The notes beneath the pieces were generated by a model that saw only the letters and a program-made list of their open reading frames with translations, searched no databases and was not told where the DNA came from. Shown one piece after another: positions 23,013-37,100 of a stretch of 64,000 nucleotides of DNA (its first letter is position 1; every line of letters starts with the position of its first letter). The position numbers and the translations under genes were made by a program. This DNA comes from Sorghum bicolor (lineage: Eukaryota > Streptophyta > Magnoliopsida > Poales > Poaceae), in the NCBI RefSeq assembly GCF_000003195.3, contig NC_012878.2, positions 14,028,406 through 14,092,405 of the forward strand, written 5' to 3'.

Positions 23013-26000
23013 TGTAACAGAACCGTCCAATTTATAAGAATTCAAGTGAATTAGCGACCACACAGTAGTCAAGCCAATGGACTTGAACCCATATAAACCT
23101 GGTAGTCCGACGAAATCTCAAAAGACCTCGATTCAACCAAAATACAACCAAGATCGTACATGATCAAGCATCGCCATCACAGATTACATACATTCATCAC
23201 AGAACATTGTTTTACATCACATCGGAGTTTTAAACAAAGTTATTACAAACCAGTTCAGTAGCGGAAGCAAAGTAGTTTTGAAACATCACACACACAGTTT
23301 AATTACATGCCAGTTCCATAGTCACCCCAATAAAAGCACAACTGAAGATAAAGAAGATGATCGTGCCCATGATCTATTCATCGTCCGCTGCCGGATGATG
23401 ACAGTTAGCACAGTAGCCGTGATAAACGATATCATCTGCAACAAGGGTAAATAAAACTCTGAGTACGAGAATGTACTTAGCTAGACTTACCTGTCATAAA
23501 CTAGAAATAAAGTGACACTACGGAGTTTGCAAGGCTTAACTTTGTGGGCTGGTTTGACTTACCTTTTTGCATAAAAAGCTTTGGTTGTAAGTAACCCATT
23601 TATAACATTTTAGCAGCAGGTTCCTTACTTAACAACTATCCACTAGATTAGCACCTGTTCTAAGCACACACTTGAGTACTTAAGCATCCCATTAATAACC
23701 ATATCTGAATTATCACTTTGCTATCAACATTCTCATCATAACCATTATGTTTATGTAGTGAGTTCTACGTGCGACTGCCCGAGTCAAGTTCTCACTATCC
23801 GGGAGAGACGACGATTCGAATCGATTCCTATCCAGCTGGAGGGGTATTCCTAGCACTCACCCAAGCATACTTCATGAGGGCAGCTCTGATCACTTTTAGC
23901 ACAACTCCGGACCAAGTCTCGTGTCCGTACAACGCCGCACCCCCAGGGACCGCCAATCTGCCAGGGTCAGGACTCTAACCTGACATCTCGGTCTTACGCC
24001 ATTGACTCCCCGCACATCCTTACTACCAACCAGGGTGCGCACTTAAACCGAACGGGGTATCCGGCCAGAGATGCACTCGTAGGCTTCACGGTCGGAACGA
24101 CTTATCTGGCCAGCTAAGTGTTAGGCATGCGTTCAACATGACACGAGGACGTTACAGCGAATCGGTCCTTAATCGACACCGATGGGGATAGATTCACACC
24201 CAAGACCTCCATGCCTTGTTGCTGCACTATCATCATCCTGCCCGGTCTCAAGTTCATTATTAGCACATGGTTATTTCCACGATAGCAAATATAGCCAACC
24301 ATGATCAGCATCCACCTAACTCTCGCAGGTGACAGGAAATCACCCAGCTTCTACCGAGCTAAGCATAGCTAAGCATTATTTCGATCCAGGACCTACTTAG
24401 GTGAGGTATGAGGTGGACAAGGGAGTCATTATGCAGCAAGGGTGTCATATCAACGCCTAACACTTAGTGCAACAATACATAAACATAGTCAATTGATAAC
24501 TGGATATGATATTAAAAATAGTAGGAGACTTATAATGCTCCGGGGCTTGCCTTCAACGTAGGTGGACGGACGGTGGTCGGGACACTCCGGCAGGTCCTCC
24601 TCCTCAGCTCTGCGAGGTGGCTCCTCTTGCTGTTCCTCCGGCTCGGGCAGTTCGTACTCCAGTACCGTCACTCCTTTGGGTACACCTATGTATACATGAC
24701 AAGGTGATAAATATAGGGAATGCACATAACATGCAATATGTCATGATGCTGAGCCAAGGAATACACAACAAAGTATAAACATGGCATAAACTTCTAAAAT
24801 GGAGTGAATCAAGGAATAACAAGTAAGTGCATACTTCTTCTATGGTAGAATGGCTAACTAGACAAGTTAATCAACCTTAGCTACTCCTACTCAGTCACTG
24901 GTTTCATAGACAGACTAACTTGTCACAAGTTTCAGCTATAACTTAAGCATCAGTTGGCTAAACTAAGCACATAGATAATTTCTGGAAAGCTTAGTAAATT
25001 TTCTACAATTCACTTTTAGATATCGCAGAATGATTCCCAACCAAAATATGCTAAAACATACAAAGTTGGCTGGCTGTCCTGGAAAATCCAGGGAGCACGC
25101 ACTTTGCAGCAGCTACTTGTAACATTCATAACTTTTAAATTACTCAACCAAAAGTCATGAAACTTGGACACGAAGTAGATAAGCAAGTTTTCTACAAGTT
25201 TGTTATAGACAAGTTTCCCAAAAAACATCATCTTCAATTAGCTCTTAAGCAATTGCTATCAGCTACACAGAATTGCTCTAGGAAAGCCATAAATAGCAAA
25301 AATAATATTTTACACATATTAAGAATGTAACATTAGTTCAACCCAAAAGCACCAGTAGATGGAACATGTCTAAGAAACACTAGAAAACATCATGGCAAGG
25401 TCTAAACTCATTTTTATTACCACCTTTTTCATTTATTTAATTGTTAGGGTGATTTAATGAACATGCATCACAAGTGCTCCAAGCATTCTAAGAAAATTAC
25501 AGCAAGCTACCTATCTAACACAAGGTTACTGTAAAATTTTCAGAGCACTTGCACATACGGATTGTGAGATACAAAAATAACAAGCTAACAAGGGCATGCA
25601 AGGTATAAATGTGAAACCCTATCAAAAAGTGTCAAACAACAGATTTCAGATTTTTCCTGGCTTTGTTTACACATGAGTACAACACTCAGCAAGTTTCATC
25701 ATAAAAGGAGCTATAATCTATTTACTAAAATTACCACAAGAAACTCGTATTTAAGCAAGAAATATTTATAACTTCACCATCAGGCCTCCAAAAATCATGA
25801 TAAATTTATCAGAGCCTTTTTGTGCCATAAGTAACCTTTCCCTAAATTTGCATGGCCACCAGATCAATAGATCTCAAGATATTAATACCTCCTAATTAAT
25901 CAAGATTAAATCATATCTATTTATTTCTGCAAAAACAGGACTCATGAACTTAGCAAAATTGGAACCACATCATTTGGATCTGCAAAACGCAAGATATGAA

Positions 26001-27493
26001 TTTCACAAAATCAAGACAGGATCTGCAAAACAGTAAACCAGAGGTGTGAGAGAGAGAGGCTGACAGGTGGGATCCGCTGACACACGGGACCCACGCGACA
26101 GAGAGACACAAACAGGGGAGAAGCTCGTCGCCGGCGAAACTCAACAACGGCAAGGTCTCGGTCGGATCCAAGGGCATCTACGTGTTCCTCTCCTCAAGGA
26201 GACTCTGTTGACCTACTTCACTCGCGCTCTACTGGACCCTAGGGTGCTTGCCGGCGTGAATGGCGGCTCGGCGGTGCTGCGGGCGATACACCGGCGTGCA
26301 CAGCCGATGCCGTCCCGGTTGAGGTTCACGCCGAGCCAAGTGAAAGCGATAGGAACAAGAATGGAGAGAAATGGTGGAGCAGAGAGTCCTGGCCACGGCG
26401 CCGGTGAGCTCGAGCAGAACTCTGGCGAGGGAGAATGGCTCGGAGCTTGGCAATGCCGCCTTACCCGTGCTCGACAGTGACCAAGGAGGTGACGCCGAGG
26501 TAGAGGAAGCTCTAGTGAAGCTTTTGGCGGGCTGGCTTGGCCGGAGACGGCGAGGGAAGCTCGGGCGAAGCGGCCGTTCCGCGGCGGAGCTCACCGAGGC
26601 GAAATGGAGAAGGGAGAGCGCGCTGGGGAGGCGAAATGACGACGGCCGAGGCTCGGGGTGGCGTCGTGGCGTCCAAGTAAAGGCGTCGGGGCTGACAGGC
26701 GGGGTCGCCGTCGACATACGGCCGCCACGGGTCATCCACGCGTCGGCCGGCCGGCGACTGACGAAACTGAATCGTGCGATTCAGTCGTCGTCGACCGTGT
26801 CTGAAACCCAAAGTTCACCGACATTTTACTCTCAGCTCACTCGATGGTTTTGGCTTGAACTTGATCCTTTGGACAGAGCTACACGAGTTCTACAAGTTTG
26901 ATCACGTGATCAAAGTCTAACTCGGCATGGATTTCAAACTACAAGGCTCCCAACTACCCTATGTCGAATCTGCCGATTGCCAGACTTAGCCAAAATCGGC
27001 TAAGTGTAGAAACAGCACTGTTTTCTGGCTTGTGGGCCACTTTTGGTTAGGTTCCAAGCATTTTCATAAAAAGTCATCAACATAACTTTTGTAGATTATG
27101 CAATTTACTACAACTTTGTTTTAATTGTCACTTACATGCAAGGTCTCTAACACTAGTTTCATAAAACATCTTTGAAAAGAGGTCTAGGGGGGTCAAGGAG
27201 GTTAAACTAGGGTTAACCATGACCTAGGGGCATTTTTGACCAAAACCTCCAACATGAACTTTGCTCAAAATTTTATTCTAAACATGATTAAAGTATTTTG
27301 GAAGACAATGTACACTTGCATGCAATTGTCACCCATTACAATCAACCTTAGCAAGTCATATAGCAATTCAATCACATAGTATATGTAACAAATGGCATGT
27401 GATCAAGGTATGATGCTCATGAGTGATTATGATGATTCTTATGTTGATGCAATGCTCATGGTTAACATGCAAGCTAACACTAGGAGTGTTACA
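23013..27493 (-). repeat. Tekay-like LTR2 (middle, 4481 bp)
   Basis: Shared by the two bodies: 5' LTR of body 1 and 3' LTR of body 2. It lacks a segment of about 40 bp present in LTR1 and LTR3 (LTR1 13517-13550, around ATGGCATGTTTCATA) and a few bases near 26335. No TSD flanks it. Confidence 0.9.
26371..26901 (+). other. 176-codon antisense ORF in LTR2
   Basis: Same frame and length as 13986-14516, with substitutions but no stop (starts MVEQRVLATAPVSSSRT). Significance is uncertain because of the GC-rich composition. Confidence 0.22.
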
Positions 27494-30400
27494 GCCCTCC
27501 CCCTTATAAAAATCTCGTCCCGAGATTTGAAAGACGTACCATTTTTCATAGAAGGAGGGGTAAGTTATTTGTAAATAGTCTTCCCTTTCCCAAGTGGCAT
27601 CTCTCTCACTTTGACGGTTCCACAAAACTCTGAAAAGTTTAATCATTCTCCCACGAGTAACTCGTTCCTTGACATCAAGAACTTGTGTAGGCTTTTCTTC
27701 ATAGGATAGATCAGACTGCAACTTTAGACCCCTTGTTTCAACTCGCTCTTCGAGCACACGAAGACACTTCTTGAGTTGAGACACGTGGAATACAGGGAAA
27801 ATGGCTCCCAGTTTCGGAGGTAGTTGTACTTTGTAAGCTACCTTGCCACTTTTCTCGATGATTTGATAGGGACCCACATACCTAGGGGCAAGCTTTCTTT
27901 TTACTCCAAAGCGGTTTACCCCTTTCATGGGTGATACCTTCAGGTATACAAAGTCACCTACTTCGAACTCGAGCGGTCTTCTTCTTCGGTCAGCATAGCT
28001 TTTCTGTCTTGCTTGGGCAGCTTCCATGTGTTTCTGGATAGTGAGAACTTGCTGTTCAGCTTCTTTGACAAAGTTAATTCTGTAGTACCGCCTTTCACCA
28101 GGTTCGACCCAGTTTAGAGGAGTTCTACATTTGCGGCCATACAAAGCTTCGAAAGGAGCCATTTGGATGCTCTCTTGATAACTATTGTTGTAAGAGAACT
28201 CAGCTAAGGGTAGCCATTTCTCCCATGCACCCTTGGAAGATATCACACATGCCCTCAACATATCCTCTAAAATTTGATTCACACACTCAGTCTGGCCAGA
28301 GGTTTGAGGGTGGTACGCTGAACTGCGAATCAATTTCATACCAAGGAGTGAATGCAAATGCTCCCAAAAGCGGGCAGTGAACTGAGGTCCCCTATCCGAA
28401 ATAATGGTGCGAGGCACTCCGTGCAATTTAACAATCTGAGAGAAGTATAACTCAGCGTAGTCGGATATTCGGTGTGTCGACTTCACAGGGATAAAATGGG
28501 CTGACTTGGTCAAACGGTCAACAATCACCCATATGGAGTCGTGTCCCTTTTGGGTAGGGGGAAGGCCAACAATGAAATCCATGCTGATTTCTTCCCATTT
28601 CCAACCCAGAACCGACAAAGGTTGCAATAAACCTGTAGGTTTAAGGTGAACTGCCTTTACCCTGCAGCAAGTATCACACCTAGCAACATAAGCTGCTATC
28701 TCCTTCTTCATCTTGGTCCACCAGAAACGAGGTTTCGAGTCTTGGTACATTTTGCTACTACCAGGATGAATGGACAACTTGGAAGAATGTGCTTCATCTA
28801 AGATCTTGTTGCGTAGGTCACGGTCTTTGGGTACAACTAGTCGATCGTCAAACCACAGTACACCCTTCTCACCTACCCTGAAATGCTTGGTGTCTTGCTC
28901 TTGCATTTTTCTTTTGATATGGAAAATACCAGGATCAGACTTTTGGAGCTCTATGATTTGGCTCTCTAATGAGCAACTGACTACGATGTTGTGCAGGACC
29001 ACTGGATGCAATAAATTGAAGCCTTCCTCTAGGAGAGGTCTAACATGTTGTTTCCGACTGAGAGCATCGGCTACAACATTGGCTTTGCCTGGATGATAGT
29101 GTACTTCAAAGTTATAGTCCTTTATCAATTCCAACCATCTCCTTTGTCTCATGTTCAACTCGGGTTGTGTGAAGATATATTTGAGGCTCTTATGGTCAGT
29201 ATAAATATGGCATAGATTACCCAACAGATAATGCCTCTAGAGTTTCAACGCATGTACAACTGCTGCTAACTCTAGATCATGAGTTGGGTAGTTGGCTTCA
29301 TGCTTCCTCAACTGCCGAGAGGCGTAGGCAATAACTCGGCCTTCTTGCATAAGCACACAACCTAGGCCGGTGCCTGATGCGTCACAAAAGACATCAAATG
29401 GCTTTTCAATGTCAGGCTGTGCCAAAACAGGAGCAGTGGTCAGTAAATGACGTAAAGTGGTGAAAGCGACTTCACACTCCTAGGACCACACAAATTTCAC
29501 GTCTTTTTGCAGTAGCTTGATCATAGGCTTGGCTATTTTGGAGAAGTCTGGAATAAAGCGACGATAATATCCAGCTAGGCCGAGAAAACTCCGAACTTCG
29601 TGCACTGAAGTCGGGGCCTTCCAGTCTAGAACCTCCTGCACTTTTGATGGGTCAACAGAAATACCCTCTTCAGATAAAATATGGCCTAGGAAAGGCACTT
29701 TCTTCAGCCAAAACTCAAACTTGCTGAACTTGGCATAAAGCTGATGTTCTCGCAATCTAGTGAGCACAATCCGAAGATGCTTCTCATGGTCTTGAGCATT
29801 TTCAGAGTACACCAAAATGTCATCGATGAACACTACCACAATCTTATCCAGTTCAGGCATGAACACCGAATTCATCAGGTACATGAAATGAGCAGGGGCA
29901 TTAGTTAGACCAAAGGACATGACTAGATACTCATACAACCCATACCTGGTAGAGAAAGCCGTTTTAGGAATGTCTTCAGGTTGAATCTTGATTTGATGAT
30001 ACCCGGATCTCAGATCAATCTTGGAGAATACTTTAGCCTTAGCTAATTGATCAAACAGGATATCAATACGAGGCAAGGGATACTTGTTTTTAACAGTCAC
30101 AGCATTCAGCGGACGATAGTCTATACACATACGTAGAGACTTGTCCTTCTTCTTGATAAAGAGAGCCGGACAACCCCATGGAGAAGAACTAGGCCGAATA
30201 AGACCTTTCTCTAGGAGTTCTTGCAATTGCTTCTTCAACTCTGCCAATTCATTGGGTGGCATTCGGTACGGCCTTCTATAGATAGGTGCGGTACCCGAAA
30301 TTAAGTCAATTTCAAACTCTATGTCTCTATCCGGTGGCAACCCGGGCAAATCCTCGGGAAAGATGTCCGGAAACTCACACACTATAGGAATCTCTACCAC

Positions 30401-31892
30401 AGTGAGTGGTCTGATAGCATTAGCAGCGTGACGAATGTCATCGTTCTTGGGAAGCTGGACCAAGAAGGCTTCTTTGCTATCAGGCTCTCGCAACATGACT
30501 ACCCTCGTGGAGGTGTCTATTAACACCCCATTATTACTCATCCAATTCATTCCTAAGATAACATCAATGCCCAAGCCCGGCAAAATTACAAGGTTTGCTG
30601 AAAGAGTTATGACCCTCGATAGCAATATTCACATCCTTCACTAATTGGTTTGTGGAAATTTGGTTCCCAGCAGCACTAATGCAGAACTTGCCACTGTCAA
30701 GATCAACTACATGCTGTCCATGCTTAGATGCGAATGCTTGACTCATAAATGAATGCGATGCTCCAGAATCAAACAAGACAACTGCAGGATGTTGATTGAC
30801 GAGAAACATACCAGCTGTGACCACTTCAGCTTTAGGGATTTCTTCAACAGTGGTGTAGTGCACTCGACCAGTACGGTTATTACCTCCAGCTGTAGAATTC
30901 CTCTTGGGATAAGGGCAATCCCTCGCCCAATGACCAACTTGTTTGCAGTTAAAGCAGGGACGGTTATCAGGGGGAGTCTTGGGACTTCCTTGACCTGTAG
31001 CACCCCTTGGGAGAGCAACTGTGAAGGACTTGCGAACTCCCGTCTTCACATTTGACTTTTTCTGCGGCGGCCTATACCTTGTCACAACATTGGGTGGGCG
31101 ATAGGCCGGCTTATTTGTCACTGGAGCCTTGGACCGTGAACCACCTGCCTCGTAGGCCCTCTTGCGGTTCTTGGATGCAGCATAAATAGCATTTGAGTTC
31201 TCCTGGATCAACGCATCACTCACAAACTCATTAAAGGTGGTACTCTTGTTACCAGCCATGTTCTTGGACAGCTTGGGTCTCAATCCCCTCTTGAAACTAC
31301 CAAGCTTCTTGGCCTCAGTATCAACAAACTCAGGAGCATAGCGAGACAACTTATTAAAAGCATGAAGATACTCAGTCAAGCTTTTAGTGCCTTGAGTCAG
31401 GTTCATGAACTCGGTATGCTTGATAGTCATTAAGCCTTGTGGAATATAAGTGTTCCTGAAAGCAGTTTGAAACTGATCCCAGGTTACAACAGCATTGGCA
31501 GGCAAGCTGGTCCTTTAATGACTCCACCAAACACCTGCTTTGCCCTCCAACTAGTGGGCTGCATATTCCGCCTTTAGCTCTTCTGTCACCCTCAGCAGGC
31601 GAAATTTTTTCTCGAGCGTGTTCAGCCACTCATCCGCTTCCAGAGGTTCAACGGCCTCCTTGAAAAGCGGCGGCTTTGTGTCCTGGAAATCCTTGAAGTT
31701 GCTATACTAATTTGCCTCTCCGCCTTGGCGGACATGGCGACCACCCCGGTTCTGTTGCGCCATAGTCTGCATAGCTTTATTGAGCATTCGCTGGACCTCA
31801 ACAAGGGTTGCTAAGAGCTCAGCAGGCGTAGGCGAGGAAGGAGGTGGTGGTGGCGGCACCTCATTGTGACCGGAGCGAGTATTGCGAGCCAT
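27368..31892 (-). pseudogene. Tekay-like gag-pol polyprotein, body 2, with several breaks
   Basis: Same domain order as body 1, starting at the Met at 31892. The integrase half is better kept here: one 618-codon frame (29224-27368) holds the RNase H end, the zinc region (HPGSS...CDTCC), the core with [12 protein letters not shown] and the chromodomain-like tail. It has what looks like an intact DDE triad. An intact RT (FIDDILVYS) lies in 30625-29480. Breaks: TAA 31707-31709 and TAG 31551-31553 in gag, a stop near 31515, a one-base insertion near 30604 after protease, TAG near 29481 between RT and RNase H, and TAG 29237-29239 in RNase H. The TAGs at 31551 and 29237 match those of body 1. The frame runs 126 bases into LTR2 because of the shortened PPT. 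Confidence 0.9.
27494..27505 (-). promoter_or_regulatory. PPT of Tekay body 2
   Basis: The minus strand reads AAGGGGGAGGGC, one G shorter than in body 1. Because of this the pol frame is not stopped at the LTR edge and runs on to 27368. Confidence 0.78.
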
Positions 31893-32290
31893 CTGCACAA
31901 GGCATACCAAGTGACCGTTTAGGATACAGATATAATTGCCATGAATCTCGATTGCTGCCATACGGAATTTAATGAAATAATTTCACATAATTCAAGGCAC
32001 AATAATCCATGTACAACAAGAGAATATCATCCATAACACCGGTTATTCTCGCGATCATTCACGGTCATAATTCACAAAGATGAAAGACATTGCAGCAGAT
32101 TATTCAAGCTCAACATAACATGGAGCATCACAGATGAGTGCATAAGGTTACATGGAGTTACTGCCATAACTTAAGTCTTACAGGAGGGGCACCATGGCCA
32201 AATACATAGAGTTTCAGCTGAAATTCAGATTACATGTCCATTACATAAAGAGATGGAAACTGATACATGAGCATGGAAATCATTGCTAGG
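31893..32290. other. Spacer between ORF0 and gag, body 2
   Basis: Non-coding, nearly the same as 19511-19908 of body 1. Confidence 0.45.
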
Positions 32291-33198
32291 CTACATATCT
32301 TCCTCAGATTCTTCATTAGAAATGATGCCATCATCCTGATCTTCCTCACTAGGAGCTTCTTCATGATTAAAGGGCACAGGATGTGGGATAGGATTTATGA
32401 TATTATTTAGGCGATGGACATCTAACTGCAGCTCAGCAATCCTAGTGATCAGCTCTTCCTTCCTAATTTCAGCATGGAACAAAGCTCTAACTCTAGCAGC
32501 TTCTCTATTTTCAGCCAAGCGCATAGCTTCATCTCTCACTCTAGTCATTTGCATCATGCGGGCTTGTGCCTCATTGCGCTCTCTAACTGCATTTTCAACT
32601 TGGTTGCGGCGCGATAGTTTTGGATTTCAGCTTGTGCATCGCTAAAGGCCTTGCGGTGCTTGCGCACGCGCTTGCGCAGTTTGCGCTGTACAACTTGAGC
32701 TTGTTGGAGCGCTAGCATGGCTTCTATGTAGATGTCCTGGCGTACATAGTATAGCTTAAGTACCGCCAACATGGCACTCATGGCAGGGCTGGAGCTATAT
32801 CCTAATAGGATTTCTCTCATTTTTAGGGGCTCAGTTCCTATCTGGGACACAAAAGTGTCAGTCACACTCACTCTAGGAAATCATCCAGCTGGGCCATTAA
32901 TTAGCTCATCCCCATAGTCTTGGCATATCTCCAACAGTACTTCTAAGGCTGCTACTTGGGCACCCTCCCAAGGAGTTTGACCATCGGACTCTACTATCCA
33001 ACCTAGCCACTGTGGGTTGTTTGGACAAGGAGGAACTGTAATTTGGACATCTACCCAAGGTAAGGATCCTGCATGCTCAGCCTCGGTCCAGGTGTACTTA
33101 GGTGGTTCCTCATATCCCACTGAACTTAGCACCCTCCACAACAAGGTAGGAGTGCCAAACATGTCCAGAAAAGTCTCACTTGCGTGTGGGGCTGCCAT
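32291..33198 (-). pseudogene. Extra ORF upstream of gag (ORF0), body 2, interrupted
   Basis: Second copy of the ORF0 protein. The Met is at 33198-33196 and the terminal TAG near 32291. Here the N-terminal half is in one frame from 33216 to 32881: MAAPHASETFLDMFGTP, YTWTEAEHAGSLPWVDVQ, WEGAQVAALEVLLEICQDYG. A TCA-to-TGA change (near 32881) stops it. A deletion near 32608-32612 shifts the coiled-coil part. It retains ITRIAELQLDVHRLNNIIN, which body 1 has lost. Comparing the two copies gives a parent protein of roughly 300 residues: a compact N-terminal domain, a helical middle, and an acidic C-terminus. Function unknown. Confidence 0.75.
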
Positions 33199-34112
33199 CT
33201 CTAGGAAAGACCACAATTTTAGTAAGGGAGATTAATTACGAGGGAAGGTAATTAAATAAATTTCGAAACCTCAGATTTGAGTAGTGCATAAGGAATGCAT
33301 GAATGATTCATGATGCATGCACGTTCCGTACGTCCTTTCCATTCCTAGAATAAAGTTCTAACGGTATAGTCGGTGGCATACATACGTGCACTCTTTATAC
33401 GCAACTACACGGTCTACACGCTTCGTTGTTAGTGTACCTGCAGAAGATTTCATTGCAGCCCAACCCCACAAGAGTATATGTGCAAAAATGAAAATCTAAT
33501 CATCTACATTCAAGCTAGGTACTTCGATATATATTCCCGAACATATATCGCAGCACGCTACCTATTTGGGATACACCCACATATACATCAAACATGTATA
33601 CATGGCTGCACCTACTACCCACAATTAAGTACCTTCATATATACATGTGTGGAACATGTAAATATTCCAGTAACCACAGCTAACAATCCCCTAGACTGAC
33701 GGTTGGACGGTCATGCTCTCACAGCTCACACTTACCGTAGCGTAGAGGCATATAGATCCATACATTACCACTCAAGCAAGTGGCATCCATACAATTTCAC
33801 GCCGTATGGACGACGAAAGAAAACAAGCATGCTCACCATGGCGTAGAGGTATATGATCCATTCATTACCACTTAAGTAAGTGGCATCCATATAATTGCAC
33901 GTCATATGGACAACAAAAGGAAAAATCCCCATGTTAGTAATATTAAGCCACCTAGAAGTCCTTATATGGGCATAAAGGGTATGAACACTGGCATGGTATA
34001 TGTTATTGAAACATTTTTAAAACAACCCTATGTATAATATGATTTGCCAATTAGTTTGGAAACAAATTCATTTGTTTTTAAACACATCCATGATGGTTAA
34101 ATGCTTAATCTT
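33199..34112 (-). other. 5' leader of Tekay body 2
   Basis: Non-coding leader from ORF0 to the PBS, without the solo LTR found in body 1. The empty site ACCTA lies near 33611. Confidence 0.65.
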
Positions 34113-34124
34113 GCTCTGATACCA
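34113..34124 (-). promoter_or_regulatory. PBS of Tekay body 2 (tRNA-iMet type)
   Basis: The minus strand reads TGGTATCAGAGC, two bases inside the LTR end. This is the usual plant initiator-Met tRNA primer site. Confidence 0.88.
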
Positions 34125-34126
34125 GC

Positions 34127-37100
34127 TGTAACAGAACCGTCCAATTTATAAGAATTCAAGTGAATTAGCGACCACACAGTAGTCAAGCCAATAGACTTGA
34201 ACCCATATAAACCCGGTAGTCCGACGAAATCTCAAAAGACCTCGATTCAACCAACATACAACCAAGATCGTACATGCTCAAGCATCGCCATCACAGATTA
34301 CATACATTCATCACTGAATATAGTTTTACATCACATCGGAGTTTTAAACAAAGTTATTACAAACCAGTTCAGTAGCGGAAGCAAAGTAGTTTTGAAACAT
34401 GACACACACAGTTTAATTACATGCCAGTTCCATAGTCACCCCAAGAAAAGCACAACTGAAGATAAAGAAGATGATCATGCCCATGATCTATTCATCGTCC
34501 GTAGCCGGATGGTGACAGTTAGCACAGTAGCCGTGATAAACGACATCATCTGCAACAAGGGTAAATAAAACTCTGAGTACGAGAATGTACTCAGCTAGAC
34601 TTACCCATCATAAACTAGAAATAAAGTGACACCAAGGAGTATGCAAGGATTAACTTTGTGGGCTGGTTTGACTTACCTTTTTGCATAAAAAGCTTTGGTT
34701 GTAAGTAACCCATTTATAACATTTTAGCAGCAGGTTCATTACTTAACAACTATCCACTAGATTAGCACCTGTTCTAAGCACACACTTGAGTACCTAAGCG
34801 TCCCATTAATAACCATATCCGGATTATCACTTTGCTATCAACATTCTCATCATAACCATTAAGTTTATGTAGTGAGTTCTACGTGCGACTGCCCGAGTCA
34901 AGTTCTCACTATCCGGGAGAGACGGCGATTCGAATCGATTCCTATCCAGCTGGAGGGGTATTCCTAGCACTCACCTAAGCATACTTCATGAGGGCAGCTC
35001 GGATCACCTTTAGCACAACTCCGGACCAAGTCTCGGGTCCGTACAGCGCCGCACCCCCAGGGACCGCCAATCTGCCAGGGTCAGGACTCTAACCTGACAC
35101 CTCGGTCTTACGCCATTGACTCCCCGCACATCCTTACTACCAACCAGGGTGCGCACTTAAACCGAACGGGGTATCCGGCCGGAGATGCACTCGTAGGCTT
35201 CGTGGTCGGAACGACTTATCCGGCCAGCTAAGTGTTAGGCATGCGTTCAACATGACAGGAGGACGTTACAGCGAATCGGTCCTTAATCGACACAGACGGG
35301 GATAGATTCACACCCAAGACCTCCATGCCTTGTTGCTGCACTATCGTCATCCCGCCCGGTCTCAAGTTCATTATTAGCACATGGTTATTTCCACGATAGC
35401 AAATATAGCCAACCATGATCAGCATCCACCTAACTCTCGCAGGTGACAGGAAATCACCCGGCTTCTACCGAGCTAAGCATAGCTAAGCATTATTTCGATC
35501 CTAGACCTACTTAGGTGAGGTATGAGGTGGACAAGGGAGTCATTATGCAGCAAGGGTGTCATATCAATGCCTAACACTTAGTGCAACAATAAATAAACAT
35601 AGTCAATTGATAACTGGATATGATATTAAAAATAGAAGGAGACTTATAATGCTCCGGGGCTTGCCTTCAACGTAGGTGGACGGACGGTGGTCGGGACACT
35701 CCGGCAGGTCCTCCTCCTCAGCTCCGCGAGGTGGCTCCTCTTGTTGTTCCTCCGGCTCGGGCAGTTCGTACTCCAGTACCGTCACTCCTTTGGGTACACC
35801 TATGTATACATGACAAGGTGATAAATATAGGGAATGCACATAACATGCAATATGTCATGATGCTGAGCCAAGGAATACACAACAAAGTATAAACATGGCA
35901 TAAACTTCTAAAATTGAGTGAATCATGGAATAACAAGTTAGTGCATACTTCTTCTATGGTAGAGTGGCTAACTAGACAAGTTAATCAACCTTAGCTACTC
36001 CTACTCAGTCACTGGTTTCATAGACAGACTAACTTGTCACAAGTTTCAGCTATAACTTAAGCATCATTTTGCCAAACTAAGCACATAGATAATTTCTGGA
36101 AAGCTTAGTAAATTTTCTACAATTCACTTTTAGATATCCCAGAATGATTCCCAACCGAAATATGCTAAAACATACAAAGTTGGCTGGCTGTCCTGAAAAA
36201 TCCAGAGAGCAAGCACTTTGCAGCAGCTACTTGTAACATTCATAACTTTTAAATTACTCAACCAAAAGTCATGAAACTTGGACACGAAGTAGCTAAGCAA
36301 GTTAGCTACAAGTTTATTATAGACAAGTTTCCCAGAAAACATCATCTTCAATTAGCTCTTAAGCAATTGCTATCAGCTACACAGAATTGCTCTAGGAAAG
36401 CCATAAATAGCAAAAATAATATTTTACACATATTAAGAATGTAACATTAGTTCAACCCAAAAGCACCAGTAGATGGAACATGTCTAAGAAACACTAGAAA
36501 ACATCATGGCAAGGTCTAAACTCATTTTTATTACCACCTTTTCCATTTATTTAATTGTTAGGGTGATTTAATGAACATGCATCACAAGTGCTCCAAGAAT
36601 TCTAAGAAAATTACAGCAAGCTACCTATCTAACACAAGGTTACTGTAGAATTTTCAGGGCACTTGCACATACAGATTGTGAGATACAAAAATAAAAAGCT
36701 AACAAGGGCATGCAAGGCATAAATGTGAAACCCTATCAAAAAGTGTCAAATAACAGATTTCAGATTTTTCCTGGCTTTGTTTACACATGAGTACAACACT
36801 CAGCAAGTTTGATCATAAAAGGAGCTATAATCTATTTACTAAAATTACCACAAGAAACTCCTATTTAAGCAAGAAATATTTATAACTTCACCATCAGGCC
36901 TCCAAAAATCATGATAAATTTATCAGAGCCTATTTGTGCCATAAGTAACCTTTCCCTAAATTTGCATGGCCACCAGATCAATAGATCTCAAGATATTAAT
37001 ACCTCCTAATTAATCAAGATTAAATCATATCTATTTATTTCTGCAAAAACATGGCATGTTTCATATTTTTAATAAAAACTAGCCTAACACATGAACTTAG

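Noticed and set aside
23013..27493. Two independent, adjacent Tekay insertions
   Set aside because: The middle LTR has no TSD on either side, while the outer LTRs share GCCTC.
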